Positions 37,701 through 46,900 of a stretch of 64,000 bases of DNA are shown in pieces. Below the pieces are notes generated by a model. The model was not told the DNA's origin and searched no databases. It worked only from the letters and a program-made list of their open reading frames with translations. Origin of the DNA: Haliotis asinina (taxonomy: Eukaryota > Mollusca > Gastropoda > Lepetellida > Haliotidae); contig NC_090283.1 in the NCBI RefSeq assembly GCF_037392515.1, positions 27,420,249-27,484,248 on the forward strand, given 5' to 3'. Each line of letters begins with the position of its first letter. Position 1 is the stretch's first letter. The position numbers and the translations under genes are program-made.

Positions 37701-39790
37701 GCACTGGTGCCTTTTGATCGTTTTGGAATTCTGAATAAATTAGTTTTGGCGTTTCCGTGGCAACAAGTTTGACTTCGACTGAAATTGGAGGTAATGCATA
37801 TTGATGACTGTGTCTTTTTGTTCAAACTTATGTTACCGCGATATCTCACAAAATATTTTGCAACCAGTGTCTTCAATTTGTCTTCAGTTTCATGCGTCCT
37901 TTGTGACCAAACAGTAAAAAGTAGTGAATAAGTTGTAAATATTTTATTCTTCTTTAGCGGCGGCGGGCATTGCCATATCAGTGGCAAACACTTGTTGTTA
38001 ATGTATGTTTACCGAAAAGCGAGCCCTGTAAGGGTGGAGTTAACGTTTTCTATCATAGAAACTTGACCACAGCACACCAGCTATAAATAAGCAACAACGA
38101 CTCATTTTTAAAATATTTTGATAACTTTTCATGTGAGAAACAATGTGAAAAAGTGTATATACATCAAGCCCGTGTTAATGTCTGGTTTTGAAGATGTTTG
38201 AACGGGCATGCAAGAATGGTCAATACAGTGTTAGGAAACAGATCAAACGAGTATGCAGTGGTAGCACTACGTGTTCACACATGCTAAATACACAGTGGCT
38301 GGTTGATCATTGTTTATTTTCTAATTTTTATAATTCACTGATAATGGATGTGATCAATACCGCGTTTGCCCTATCCAAACGTATGTCCGAGTATACGATT
38401 AATACAACTGTTTATCAATACACCACTCAACATTTCAATTATGCGGTTTATTGCAAAGCTGTTTTTATATGACATATATTGATTTGGAATTTTCAGGCTG
38501 TCTACTTTCTTACAGGATCTCCCAGGCGCAATCAAAGAACTGGCCGAATTTCTGGGCAAAAGGAATCTCGAGGACGCTTTGATTGACAGAATAGCTCGAC
38601 ATTGCACCTTCGACAGCATGAAACAGAACCCTATGACGAACCATGAAGACGTGTATTCAATTGACAGCAAAATATCGCCTTTGCTACGAAAGGGTGCTGC
38701 AGTCTTTATGAAATCTTGAAATTGCGATGTCGCTAGCTCGTTGTTTAAGGCTGCACTCAGCAGTAATCCCAGCGTGATTGCGGCGGGATGTGAGCAATTG
38801 AGTCTGGCTCAGTCCAGTGATTGACATCATGAGCGTCTGGAAATTGTGACGTGCTCACTGCTATAATAGTATAATCAAGGTTATGTAGGGTCGAAATGGT
38901 GTAAAATGGAATACAAATAGGTAATGGTTTTGTTTATTTATTAAGAAACAGGAGGTTTTCCCGTAGCTCAATGGCATATGAAAGTGCGAAATGTCGACCT
39001 CCCAGGCTGGTCTCTAACCATGGTAACATCTTAAGTAGACGAGGAGCTGACGACTGTGGTCTTATATTACGCTGGGTGTCCACCTCTGATGCTGCTCATC
39101 ATGTCATGTGATGGACAGCTTCCATACATAAGCACATTTTGTGAAGGAAGTCCCTTAATTGTGACAATAACTAGTCTCCGCTACTCCGGAAGATCTGAAA
39201 AGTCTGGTCTTCCAGGATTTTTACTGGGGAATGGTGACTGCTGCCTCAGATATTGTGGTTAAAATACAAACAATTAAAGTAAAACCCAGCCATAAGAGGT
39301 GATTAACGGGATCGGGTGCTCCGCCACCTCGCTGATGTGACTGACAGACACGTCATTGTATCTCATATGCGTAGATCCATAATCATGGCAATCACTAGAG
39401 TGTCTGGAGCAGAGTTGATTATCTGCAGGCCGCTGCCATATATATGTAGCTGGAATACTGCAAACATTCTCAACAAGCTGAGGCTATATTTACAAATGGG
39501 CCCTTTTTCTATAACCCACCTACCTTGCCTAAAGATGTTAATACCTACTTGATATCTGCAATAGGGTCTTCTCTAACCAATAAGATGGGTTAGTATAGCA
39601 CTTGCATGGTCTGTTCAGCTCTTCAAGCCACACACAACATTGCTGTCCAGTTATTGGGACTATTATATGTGTTACAGGGACCGTGGGCGACTGGAAAGAG
39701 CTCTTCACAGTGTACCAAAACGAAGTGTTTGAACAGGAGTTCACCAAGCACCTTGGCGATCTGAACATTCCCTTTGTGTATCAGCTCTAG
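22605..39790 (+). CDS. Cytosolic sulfotransferase (SULT family), 6 exons, 297 aa
   Basis: Cytosolic SULTs move a sulfonate from PAPS to hydroxyl or amine groups of small molecules. Exons: 22605-22755, 30525-30751, 33439-33568, 35947-36041, 38516-38693, 39678-39790; all junctions keep frame. Length (297) is typical. Family motifs: 5'-phosphosulfate loop TYPKAGTTW (K49), catalytic base H110 in IKSHL, 3'-phosphate motif [13 protein letters not shown] (R132, S140), [18 protein letters not shown] (residues 259-267), and the dimer motif KxxxTVxxxE at 267-276. The 7.8 kb first intron splits the PAPS loop between A50 and G51. The substrate cannot be told from sequence. No second SULT gene or extra exon copy is in the window. 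Confidence 0.95.
23963..24095 (+). mobile_element. SINE A copy, internally shortened
   Basis: GCGGTTAAGCGTTCGCTCGT, then GTCGTGATATTTCTGGAATA, then AAAACTAAACTCACTCACTG. Part of the box B region is deleted. Confidence 0.75.
26445..26499. repeat. Compound (CAAA)n(CA)n microsatellite
   Basis: About eight CAAA/AAAC units run into about ten CA units. The overlapping open frames here are repeat artefacts. Confidence 0.95.
27005..27155 (+). mobile_element. SINE A, best-preserved copy
   Basis: Box A-like TAGCCTAGTGGTTAAAGCG, box B-like GCCGGGTTCAGTTCCC, GGGTACAATGTGTGAGCCTG, TTTCTGGTGTCCCCCGC and the tail AAAGCGGCGTAAAT. This is the tRNA-derived layout expected for RNA polymerase III transcription. 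Confidence 0.88.
27186..27300 (-). mobile_element. SINE A fragment
   Basis: A GAGTGAGTGAGTTCTAG tail, GCGATAGTCCAGCAATACC and GGGACAACAGAAAGGG are recognisable. It lies back to back with the previous copy. Confidence 0.65.
28898..28920 (+). repeat. G-run (G4-capable)
   Basis: GGGGGGTGGGGGTGGGGGTG with four or more G-runs separated by single T bases, a strong quadruplex pattern in intron 1 of the sulfotransferase. Confidence 0.8.
29036..29275 (-). mobile_element. SINE B copy
   Basis: GATTGAGTGAGTTTAGTTTT tail, CAGCAATATTCCAGCTATGT, CCAGACTGTCCAGTGATCAA and CTGAAGGCCTATTCTACCCC at the head. Confidence 0.88.
29340..29600 (-). mobile_element. SINE B copy inserted in the 44-bp array
   Basis: GTGAGTGAGTGTGTGAGTTT tail, ATGGCGGCGGTCTGTAAATA, GCATCGATCTACGCAATTGG and a head ending in GTTCTACCCCGGACTTTCAC. 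One array unit lies to its left and five to its right. Confidence 0.88.
29607..29835. repeat. 44-bp tandem array, about 5 units
   Basis: Diverged units around GTATAAAGTTCCTGGGTTTC and CACAATACCCG recur about every 44 bases. A matching unit lies at 29296-29340 and partial ones at 28969-29033 and 30287-30330, so the array was larger before SINE insertions and decay. Confidence 0.8.
30525..30751 (+). CDS. Sulfotransferase exon 2
   Basis: Residues 51-126: [14 protein letters not shown] at the start, [15 protein letters not shown] with catalytic H110, ending KQKQCK/GTAAGG. Acceptor CCCCGCAG. A SINE fragment starts about 12 bases after the donor. Confidence 0.93.
30763..30825 (-). mobile_element. 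SINE fragment just after the exon 2 donor
   Basis: GAATGAGTGAGTTAGTTGGG and TTAGCAATATTCCAGCATC are SINE tail sequence; the head is lost. Confidence 0.65.
32996..33225 (-). mobile_element. SINE B copy
   Basis: GTGTGAGTGAGTTTAGTTTT tail, GCAATATTCCAGCTATATGG, GCATCGATCTGCGCATTTGG and GACCTTCACGGGT at the head. Confidence 0.88.
33439..33568 (+). CDS. Sulfotransferase exon 3
   Basis: Residues 127-169: [20 protein letters not shown] with R132 and S140, which bind the 3'-phosphate of PAPS, then [14 protein letters not shown]. Acceptor TTCCCAG, donor CACG/GTGAGT. Confidence 0.94.
33636..33850 (-). mobile_element. SINE B copy 70 bases after exon 3
   Basis: TTTGTTGTTTTACGCCTCAA, GTGGCTGTGGTCTGTAAATA, GATCCCGTTAGTCACCTCTT. 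It causes the open frame that extends exon 3 past its donor. Confidence 0.85.
34528..34600 (+). mobile_element. SINE A head fragment
   Basis: GGCGGTGGAATAGCCCAGTG, GTTAAATAGTATGTGTTCGT and GGCCGGGTTCACT resemble the tRNA-like head; the body is missing. Confidence 0.6.
35395..35505. repeat. Short imperfect tandem repeat (about 30-bp unit)
   Basis: Repeats of TACGGTGTCTCG and ATACGGT(A/G)CCACGGG lie between exons 3 and 4 of the sulfotransferase. Confidence 0.7.
35738..35872 (-). mobile_element. SINE A copy
   Basis: TGATTGATTGAGTGTGG tail, GCACCAGAAATGACCTTTAC body and GCGAGCTCGGGTCTTCGTCG head, about 75 bases upstream of exon 4. Confidence 0.7.
35947..36041 (+). CDS. Sulfotransferase exon 4
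   Basis: Residues 170-201: [17 protein letters not shown] and [12 protein letters not shown]. The GSWFDHVxGWW and YEDMK motifs are standard in SULTs. Acceptor CTGTACAG, donor AAAAAG/GTGAGG. Confidence 0.93.
37256..37645. repeat. Dispersed-repeat-like segment with CG-rich hairpin ends
   Basis: Starts CCCCCGCCGCAACTCGGGGG, contains two similar halves (CGCGATATCTCATTAACTG and CGCAATATCTCATGCACTG, each followed by GTACCCA and TTCAA) and ends CGCAACGCGTTTTGCGGGGG. Molluscan genomes hold many repeats of this style; I cannot assign a class. Confidence 0.55.
38516..38693 (+). CDS. Sulfotransferase exon 5
   Basis: Residues 202-260: [15 protein letters not shown], then [17 protein letters not shown], ending in ISPLLRK. 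Acceptor TTCTTACAG; donor AAAGG/GTGCTG lacks the usual A at +3 but joins in frame to exon 6. Confidence 0.92.
38735..38855 (-). mobile_element. SINE B fragment
   Basis: GGCTGCACTCAGCAGTAATC, GGCGGGATGTGAGCAATTGA and GTCTGGCTCAGTCCAGTGAT, just after the exon 5 donor. Confidence 0.65.
39285..39470 (+). mobile_element. SINE B fragment
   Basis: AAGAGGTGATTAACGGGATC, GGGTGCTCCGCCACCTCGCT and GCCGCTGCCATATATATGTA. The head and tail ends are incomplete. Confidence 0.65.
39678..39790 (+). CDS. Sulfotransferase exon 6 and stop
   Basis: Residues 261-297 then [23 protein letters not shown] contains both the PAPS-binding GxxGxxK and the dimer motif; the end LNIPFVYQL is family-like. Acceptor GTGTTACAG. 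Confidence 0.94.
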
Positions 39791-40275
39791 GCAGGGATGG
39801 GGAAGTGGAGAGAAGTTTGCGGACATACTGAAAGACCCATCCTAAAACTTGCCATGAAAGGGATAATCGTGTGATCGTCTTGTCATGGCACCCGGAAAAT
39901 GTCATGAACCATGTTTACAGACGAGACGCCTCGGTTGTGGTTGGAGCAAAGCTGCACCCAGTAGCAGGCTCATAAAATACATATTTGTTACTCTATGTCA
40001 TGTAGTATTTGTTACATAGCAAGTAACAATTTTCGCACTGACCAGTCTTTGGTAAATTAATAGTCATACATTATGGTAAGGGTAACTGTCAGGCGTGAAA
40101 CTAGGCATGTGCTACCATTATGAAAGTGTTGTCATTATATAATAGCCTCAATGTTTGCAGGAGATAACACAAACAAACGTTTTCTTCGGGAAAATACCAA
40201 AGTTTGTCACACTCTCTCAAGTCAGTGTGCATCCGGTTATGTATTGAAGAGTTCTAACTAGTAAACAATACAGAT

Positions 40276-40281
40276 AATAAA
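40276..40281 (+). terminator. Candidate polyadenylation signal of the sulfotransferase
   Basis: AATAAA in ACAGATAATAAACACTTC, about 490 bases after the stop codon. It is the first clean AATAAA seen downstream on this strand, but is not confirmed. Confidence 0.4.
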
Positions 40282-40799
40282 CACTTCTCCATTATTTGTT
40301 CTTCTACCATGTTGGCATTCATTTCCTGGAATATCTATTGTTAAAACCCTCAAGCTCAAACTGTAGGATCATCCAGCAGAAGGTGAAATGGGTTCAGGGG
40401 CAGGGGGTGCACCCTAATGTAATTTGATACATTTGTGACAAGCTTCCTTGTGTTTTCACTAAGAATGCTGATCCTGATCCTCAGACTGTAGGGGAGGAAC
40501 GCTATGCAGACCATTTCCCTTGTGTTGATGATGTCATGTCAGCTGTGTGGTGGTGGTTTCCCAACTCGCCCCATTTGCATCTACATGAAACAACCAGCAC
40601 ACGTCAGATGTGTGTGTAGTTGTGGTTGGGTGGGGGAGGGGGGAAGGGGGAAGGGAAGGGAATCTTTTTCTGCGGAGGGTCAGTGTTTACACCACTGCTA
40701 CAAAAATAGAAGAAGCAATGTCCAATACTACCTACCACTTCCACCTTCCGACAGGCTTCATACATGTAGGAGGACGGCTTCAATGAGACTGACTGACTT

Positions 40800-41552
40800 G
40801 GGTATGGTTTTATGCTGCTCTTAACAATATTTCAGCAATATCACGGCAGGGACGCCAGGAATGGGCTTCACACACTGTAACCATGTGGGGAATCAAACCT
40901 GGGTCTTCGGCGTGACGAGCAGACACTTTAACCAGTCTAAGTAAACTTATCCTCAGTACTTCTCGTTACACTCCACCACTGAGTCTGACAAAACCTTATG
41001 GGAGGTCGCGTCAGGTAACCTTTGAGATTGACCAATCAGAAAACAACTTACCAAATCGCGAAAGTGCACATTCGCACATCCCTTATGAACTTTTTATCTC
41101 GAAAAGGTTCGTACCCGAACAATTCCGAATGCTATTTAGCGTACGATCGCTTCCACGTGATGCACACGGCGTACGTACTGCCATGACAACGGTGAGTAAA
41201 CTGTCCCTGAAAATAGTGTTTTTGACAATATTCAAGGATGTTAATTTGCGGAAATATTAGCTAATGGTAACGATGTCAACAGAAACCCCAAAGCGTATAT
41301 ACTGCAGGTCAAATAAGTGTGCTATATGCTGATTTTTTTGTGTGGAGAGATCTGTCCCCCCGATCCCTAAATAGTAGCCGTTGTCTGATTGGTTAAATCT
41401 ATTTAACCGTCTCGCATTTGACTGGACCGTCACTGGTTGCTCAAAGGTTACCTGACGCGACCTTCTACTAGGTTGTGTTAGATCCAGTGGTGGAGTGTAA
41501 CGAAATATACTGAGACGAAGTTTACTTAGACTGACTTTTTAACCACTGCGGA
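40800..41552 (-). mobile_element. SINE A interrupted by a MITE
   Basis: TTATGCTGCTCTTAACAATA, GGACGCCAGGAATGGGCTTC, AATCAAACCTGGGTCTTCGG and GTGACGAGCAGACACTTTAACC run up to 40933. The remainder (TTTTTAACCACTGCGGAAC) resumes after 41532. Confidence 0.8.
40934..41532. mobile_element. 599-bp MITE with about 90-bp terminal inverted repeats
   Basis: The left end AGTCTAAGTAAACTTATCCT is matched by the right end GTTTACTTAGACT. Inner blocks CGTTACACTCCACCACTG and GGTCGCGTCAGGTAACCTTT are mirrored too. ACTTTAACC on the left and ACTTTTTAACC on the right look like an 8-11 base target duplication, as in hAT or Mutator-like elements. No coding capacity. Confidence 0.85.
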
Positions 41553-42689
41553 ACTGTCTACTATGTTCAGGCGCAGTCAGTGAATTACTGGTTGTGGAAC
41601 AGCTGGACCTAGACTAAACTGTTGACAGGCACCAAGACATGACGAGCTGCTGGCTATATCCTTTTAGAGCATTCACATACCTGTTTGCCAAAAATGTATT
41701 CTTTGCACATTATTCTAAAAGAATTCTTAATCAAATACTGTGACAGGAAGTCAATTTCATGATGGAAGGAAATGGTCTGTGGCATTCATACTGTCAAACA
41801 CTAACACACACTGGATAATTATGGAACCCAGATGGATCTTTCGTCACCTGAACAGGTAGCTTGAATAATTTATCAACAGTGCAGTATGCACAATATGCTT
41901 CATGTCAGAAAGTGCATAAAAAATGTTCAAATCATCATCAGTGAAAGATGAAAAAACAAACAAAACTATCATAAAATATTTTCATGTTTTACTAAAATGA
42001 TACCATGAATGTTTCCAGTCAGACATTCACCACATATGGCTGATATACACAATCACCTGACACACAGCGTGAGCCATGGAACTCACAAATACTGCAAAAA
42101 TACTACCAAGCTTCTACAGTTCACATCAGTCTAAGTCAAACTTTCAGTGAATGTGACAATTTCAGAAAACAACCAATGTACATAAATACAGTACTAGATG
42201 GTGTAGAAATTACGAATGTCCCTCTCACACTGATGATATGTTACAATGATGCTGGACCAGAGATCTCACATTAACTATGTACAGTACTTATGTGTTAACC
42301 TACAAACATGAAGAAAGCCATCCATATGAGCAAACCAACCTAACACAAGCACATACAAAATAAAGCTTTCACCTCCAGAAATAGCTGTTATATACTCTTG
42401 CTTGGAACTCAAAAATGGAAAATAACTTTTTACATACATTCAACCATTGCTGAAATGGATCTGGGAGATGGACATAACTGCACAAAAAGTGCTAACATGG
42501 TTAACACATAAATAAAGATTGTCGTGTGCATAATGTTCAGGGTTTCCATCTTGCTGGAACATCAGACATGGATCACTGACAGAAATGTCCACCCAGCAAT
42601 TAGCCCATCAAGAGATAAACATACTTCTGCAACACAAACGGATGATAAACTGAAAAAAAACCTATTTGACTGAAACATTCTGATCTCAT

Positions 42690-43515
42690 AATAGGTCATT
42701 AAGTGAAATATAGCTGACACATTGATGGATCAAGAACTAAAGTATAGCCGACACAACACAGGGTTTGGGATATGACAAAGGGTCATTTTCAGGATTATTA
42801 GCCATTTGGCTTCCTGTGAAAGTTCGCACAGTCTTCAAACAGCTTCTTCTCACCTACTCCACATGCAAAGAGGACTCTTCTACACAGTGCCTGAAGGACT
42901 TACTTTCTCTGTACCAAACCCCTAGATCTCTTAGATCATCAACCTCAACTCCAGCTCTCAGTGCCATCTACAAACTCAATATTAGCTCATAATGCCTTCT
43001 CAGGTATTGCACCAAAGCTCTGGAATTCTCTGTCTCTCAAATTTGAGCAGCTGATTCTGTTGCATCTTTCAAGGGACTGCCGAAAACCTATCTCTTTACA
43101 AAAACTTTGTCCTACTAAGCACTGTTGAGCAGGCCTGTTTTGGACACCAGGCGCTATATAAATCCATTATTCATTATTATTACTATTATTATTTCTTGAA
43201 TTTAGAATGGTCCACTGCTCTTGTATCAATAGTAAACTTCAAATTTTTAACGGACCATCTTGTATTCTAATGTGTAAAATGTCCCAAGGCCCTGCCTTTC
43301 CCAATCCCTGACAACGATGGATCAGCAACTGAAATATGTCTGACACAAAGATGGATCTGCAACAAAAGAGTGGACACAACAACTGGAGAGCAACTAAAAT
43401 ATTGCTGACACATAGGTGGATCAGCAGTTGAAACAAAACTGACACAATGATGAATCAGCAACTAAAACACAGTGGACACATAGATGGATCAGCAAGTGAA
43501 ATATCTGATCCTTAA
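42690..43515. repeat. Roughly 33-bp minisatellite split by a LINE fragment
   Basis: Units like GACACATTGATGGATCA and GCAACTAAAATATTGCT flank the LINE piece on both sides (42690-42765 and 43314-43510). Confidence 0.75.
42777..43195 (+). mobile_element. 5'-truncated LINE fragment (CR1/L2-like), reverse transcriptase C-terminal end
   Basis: The frame reads WLPVKVRTVFKQLLLTYST then YQTPRSLRSSTSTPALS, the characteristic end of CR1/L2-type ORF2 (WLPVxxRxxFKxLLLTYK ... YxPSRSLRSS). After a frameshift, LEFSVSQI and FKGLPKTYLFTKTL are still visible. The 3' end GCGCTATATAAATCCATTAT followed by (ATT)n is typical of this group. Confidence 0.8.
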
Positions 43516-43624
43516 TAAATCACTACCTCAAACAATGTATGATCCTTAATAAACAATCATCAGACACAATACAACATCATTTGTAGTAATACAATGTACA
43601 ACCTGTGAGACATGATCATCACGT

Positions 43625-43862
43625 GATATCTCAGCCTTGTTTACCATGACACCTGTTTCATGCATGCTCTTCCTCAGCTATGTTGACCATGACACCTGTT
43701 TCATGCTCTTCCCCTACTATGTTGACCATGACATCTGTTTCATGCTCTTTCTCTGCTTTGTTAACATGACACCTGTTCCATTCTTTTCCTCAACTATGTT
43801 GAACATGACACCTGTTCAGGTATTCCCCTCTGCATCTATGTTGAACAAGACACCTCTGTTTT
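43625..43862. repeat. Roughly 34-bp minisatellite at the ZC3H13 stop codon
   Basis: Six or so units of CTATGTTGACCATGACACCT followed by GTTTCATGCTCTTCC. The right-most unit (CTATGTTGAACAAGACACCT, 43836-43855) is inside the coding exon, so the stop codon is read from it. Confidence 0.88.
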
Positions 43863-43988
43863 GATCTCTGTCTCAGGCTCCTTTTTGTCTGGGGTGATGT
43901 CTCTGCCCTGGCGGAACAGCTGGATGCTCAGCTTGGACAGATCAGTGTCCATCACATGGCTGGGGTACACTGGGCTCTGGTCAAACAC
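43836..43988 (-). CDS. ZC3H13: ZC3H13 last exon and stop
   Basis: VFDQSPVYPSHVMDTDLSKL then SIQLFRQGRD, matching the vertebrate SAPMVDNELLRLSLRLFKR end, then a divergent tail ending TEVSCST and TAG. Acceptor TGAAGCAG. The tail and stop lie in a minisatellite unit. Confidence 0.9.
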   Translation of the reverse strand: MFDQSPVYPSHVMDTDLSKLSIQLFRQGRDITPDKKEPETEIKTEVSCST

Positions 43989-46900
43989 CTGCTTCAACAA
44001 AACAACACAAACAGATGATTTGAAGGCCATGGAAACATTTCAGTTAAAGGTCCCCAAAATGTTTTTTTTCTGGAATGTTCAGGTTTTAAAGAGATAGCTT
44101 CTGTGTACACTTAGAAACATTCCACGACAGTGGTTACACAGTATCTATATTACTACTGTGTGATTAGAATCACAGTCCATGTCAAAAGAAGTAAGAGAAT
44201 GCTGTGCAATGACTCCCCACCTTATCAACTTTACAAAGTCTCCTCCGAATCTCCAGGTCTTTGCGTGCACACAGTGCTCTGCGATGGGAACCAATGTTCT
44301 TCAGGAGACTGGCTCGCTCCCGGAGTTTCCGCAGAGCAGCACAGTGGAACGCTGCTACCGAGTCATGGAGAACAAACTTCTGGGATGGTTTTTCCTTGTC
44401 ACTGTCAGCTGCAATATCATGTTTTCTTTATTACGTACACGGCCATAATGTAGGTTGGAGAAAGAAGGGTCGTACATTTGCTTGTTGGGTTAATGCTGCA
44501 CTCAGCAATATTCCAATTGCATGATTGCAGCCAATAAACAATCAAGGCCTGGACAAACAATATCAAGTGACTGATATTATGAGCCTGCAATCAACCAAGT
44601 CTGACCATAATACTTGTGACTGGCATGGGTTACTAGGATAATGTTCTGGTACCCCAATGGGATGTTGTTAAAGGGATGTATATTAGCATGGGTTACTAGG
44701 ATAATGTTCTGGTACCCCAATGGGATGTTGTTAAAGGGATGTATATTAGCATGGGTTACTAGGATAATGTTCTGGTACCCCAATGGGATGTTTTTAAAGG
44801 GATGTATATTAGCATGGGTTACTAAGATAATGCTCTGGTACCCCAGTGGGATGTTGTTAAAGGGATGTATATTAGCATGGGTTTTACAATCAACTCTGAA
44901 GTGACTCTGGGAGAAGTGGGGGTCATTTTGAGGGTGACAAAGGAACTGGGATCAACCTAACCCCAAAACGGTGTCCAGCCAAAATTACCTCCATCATTTT
45001 CTGTCTTCTCGGACTCATCCAGCTGTTTCTGACACACAGTCTTGATCTTCTCAAATAATTCGTCTCCAGCGTATGCCCGTGAGACCCCTATCTGGCTGAA
45101 TATACTGGCAGGGCTGAACCGTTTGAGAGCTGAACCTTTGGGTTTGGGCTTGGCTTCTTCCTTGAGGCTGGACCAGTCAATGTCCAGGATATTCACGATA
45201 CCTGCAACAGTACACAAACAGTCATTGGTAGGAAGGATGGAGTGGGTGAACCATTGCTCCTCAGACTCCACTGAATCATACCTCTCATCTGATTGTTATC
45301 CACACTGTGGACTTTGCCCCATCATAGCTGTCCGTGATATGTCCAGGGCATAAATTTCGATAAACCTCTACTATACCCTGGATGCATCTAAGGCCTGACA
45401 ATTTTATTACCTCCCTTTGCTGGCTCTGCATTTTCAGAGTAGCCAATCAGCTCAGATGCGGTAACAACTGAGCTTGCAAGTGTCAACAAAGAGAGTGGTT
45501 GCAGCTATGAAGATTTGTTTGCAGTGTGACTTAGATTTTCGGGAAATCATACAGACAAATTGTCAGGTGAGAAACTTAAAAAAAACAACATATACAAGAA
45601 CTCCTTCTTTGTCTTTGAGAGTACCTCTGCATTATTTGTGTTGCCAAGTCTACCGTATATATCCGCGTATAATGCGAGTTTTTCGTACCTAGAATGAGGG
45701 GGTCAGGAAGGGGGGGTTGCATTATACACGGGGTATAAGATCTTACGTTTTTTCGAGCTGTTTCAGAATCAGTTTCCACTGACGATGTCAACTGTCGTTT
45801 GATAGCCATCCAGGCACTTCACAAGAAAACTTTAGTCTGAAATAACTGTTAATATCCGAAATAAAGACCATTTGTATCTTGTTTCCTTGTTTTTTACGTA
45901 TAATCTCTGTAAATAAAGTTGAAATGACCGTCGATCCAGATATACAAGCCCGCTGGCACAGTAAACAGACATGAGAATGACAAATTGTAAAAGAACACTA
46001 AAAACTCAAGCTAGGTCAAAGGGGCCGCTCTTTCTAGGGATTCCCAACGAAATTTGTTCTTCACAGACGAGTCAAGGTCTTAAAGACGATCGTCATTTTC
46101 ACCTCGCTTGACAATGGTAGCCATTTTCCCGCGAAATCCGGTTTACCACGGACGCAAAGGTACGGCAATTCACTCTTTATACACTACCACTAGAATAGGT
46201 TACTGATTGTGCCATATACTAAGAACTGGGGTGCAGAAACTTGACACATCGCACAGGTTTCCATGGTTTGCTTTCCGTGTTAAAACTCCACACACAGTTA
46301 GCAAACACTTACGTGTTTCACGAGCGGGATCATCTCATATGTTTTTTTACTATTTAGTATATTACTTCCATATTTTTATATATTTAACTTAAATTATCAC
46401 TGCAATCACTTTCCTTCAGAAAAGTATGTGGTTACATGTCTATACTGAAATACACGTCAAAATAGACAAACATGAAACCAGTAACAAATATACATTTCGT
46501 TTGCTGGAGATGGTCCCTACAGCACACGTGACCTAGTGACTTGTTTTGGAGTTAGACACTCCACAAAGCTTCGTATAAAAACAACAACGCATGACAAAAC
46601 ACTTTTCTATTGGTGCCGGTGATGTGTTTCATCCTTGGTCGCATTATACACAGGGTATATGACTTATCCTCGATATTGAAGGAGTGTAGAGGGGTGTTGC
46701 ATTATACTTGGGTATACACGGTAATAAGTTAGTAAATTTAAAAAGCGAAAGTGAGTTGTGATTGGTACACTCAACATCCCAGTGTAGACATCCAGCTGGA
46801 TAAAAAGCCAGACAAGGGAGGTAGAGTGAGTGAGTGAGTGAGTTTAGTTTTACGCTGCACTCAGCAATATTCCAGCCATATGGCAGCAGTCTGTAAATAA

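Larger units (their letters stand above)
39791..43835. other. Convergent spacer between the sulfotransferase and ZC3H13
   Basis: Contains the sulfotransferase 3' untranslated end, a SINE A split by a 599-bp MITE, about 1.2 kb of plain AT-rich sequence (41550-42690, possibly ZC3H13 3' untranslated sequence) and a minisatellite interrupted by a LINE fragment. No additional gene seen. Confidence 0.6.

Noticed and set aside
44577..44904. Repeat-like proteins on both strands
   Set aside because: Produced by a 63-bp tandem array whose length is divisible by three.
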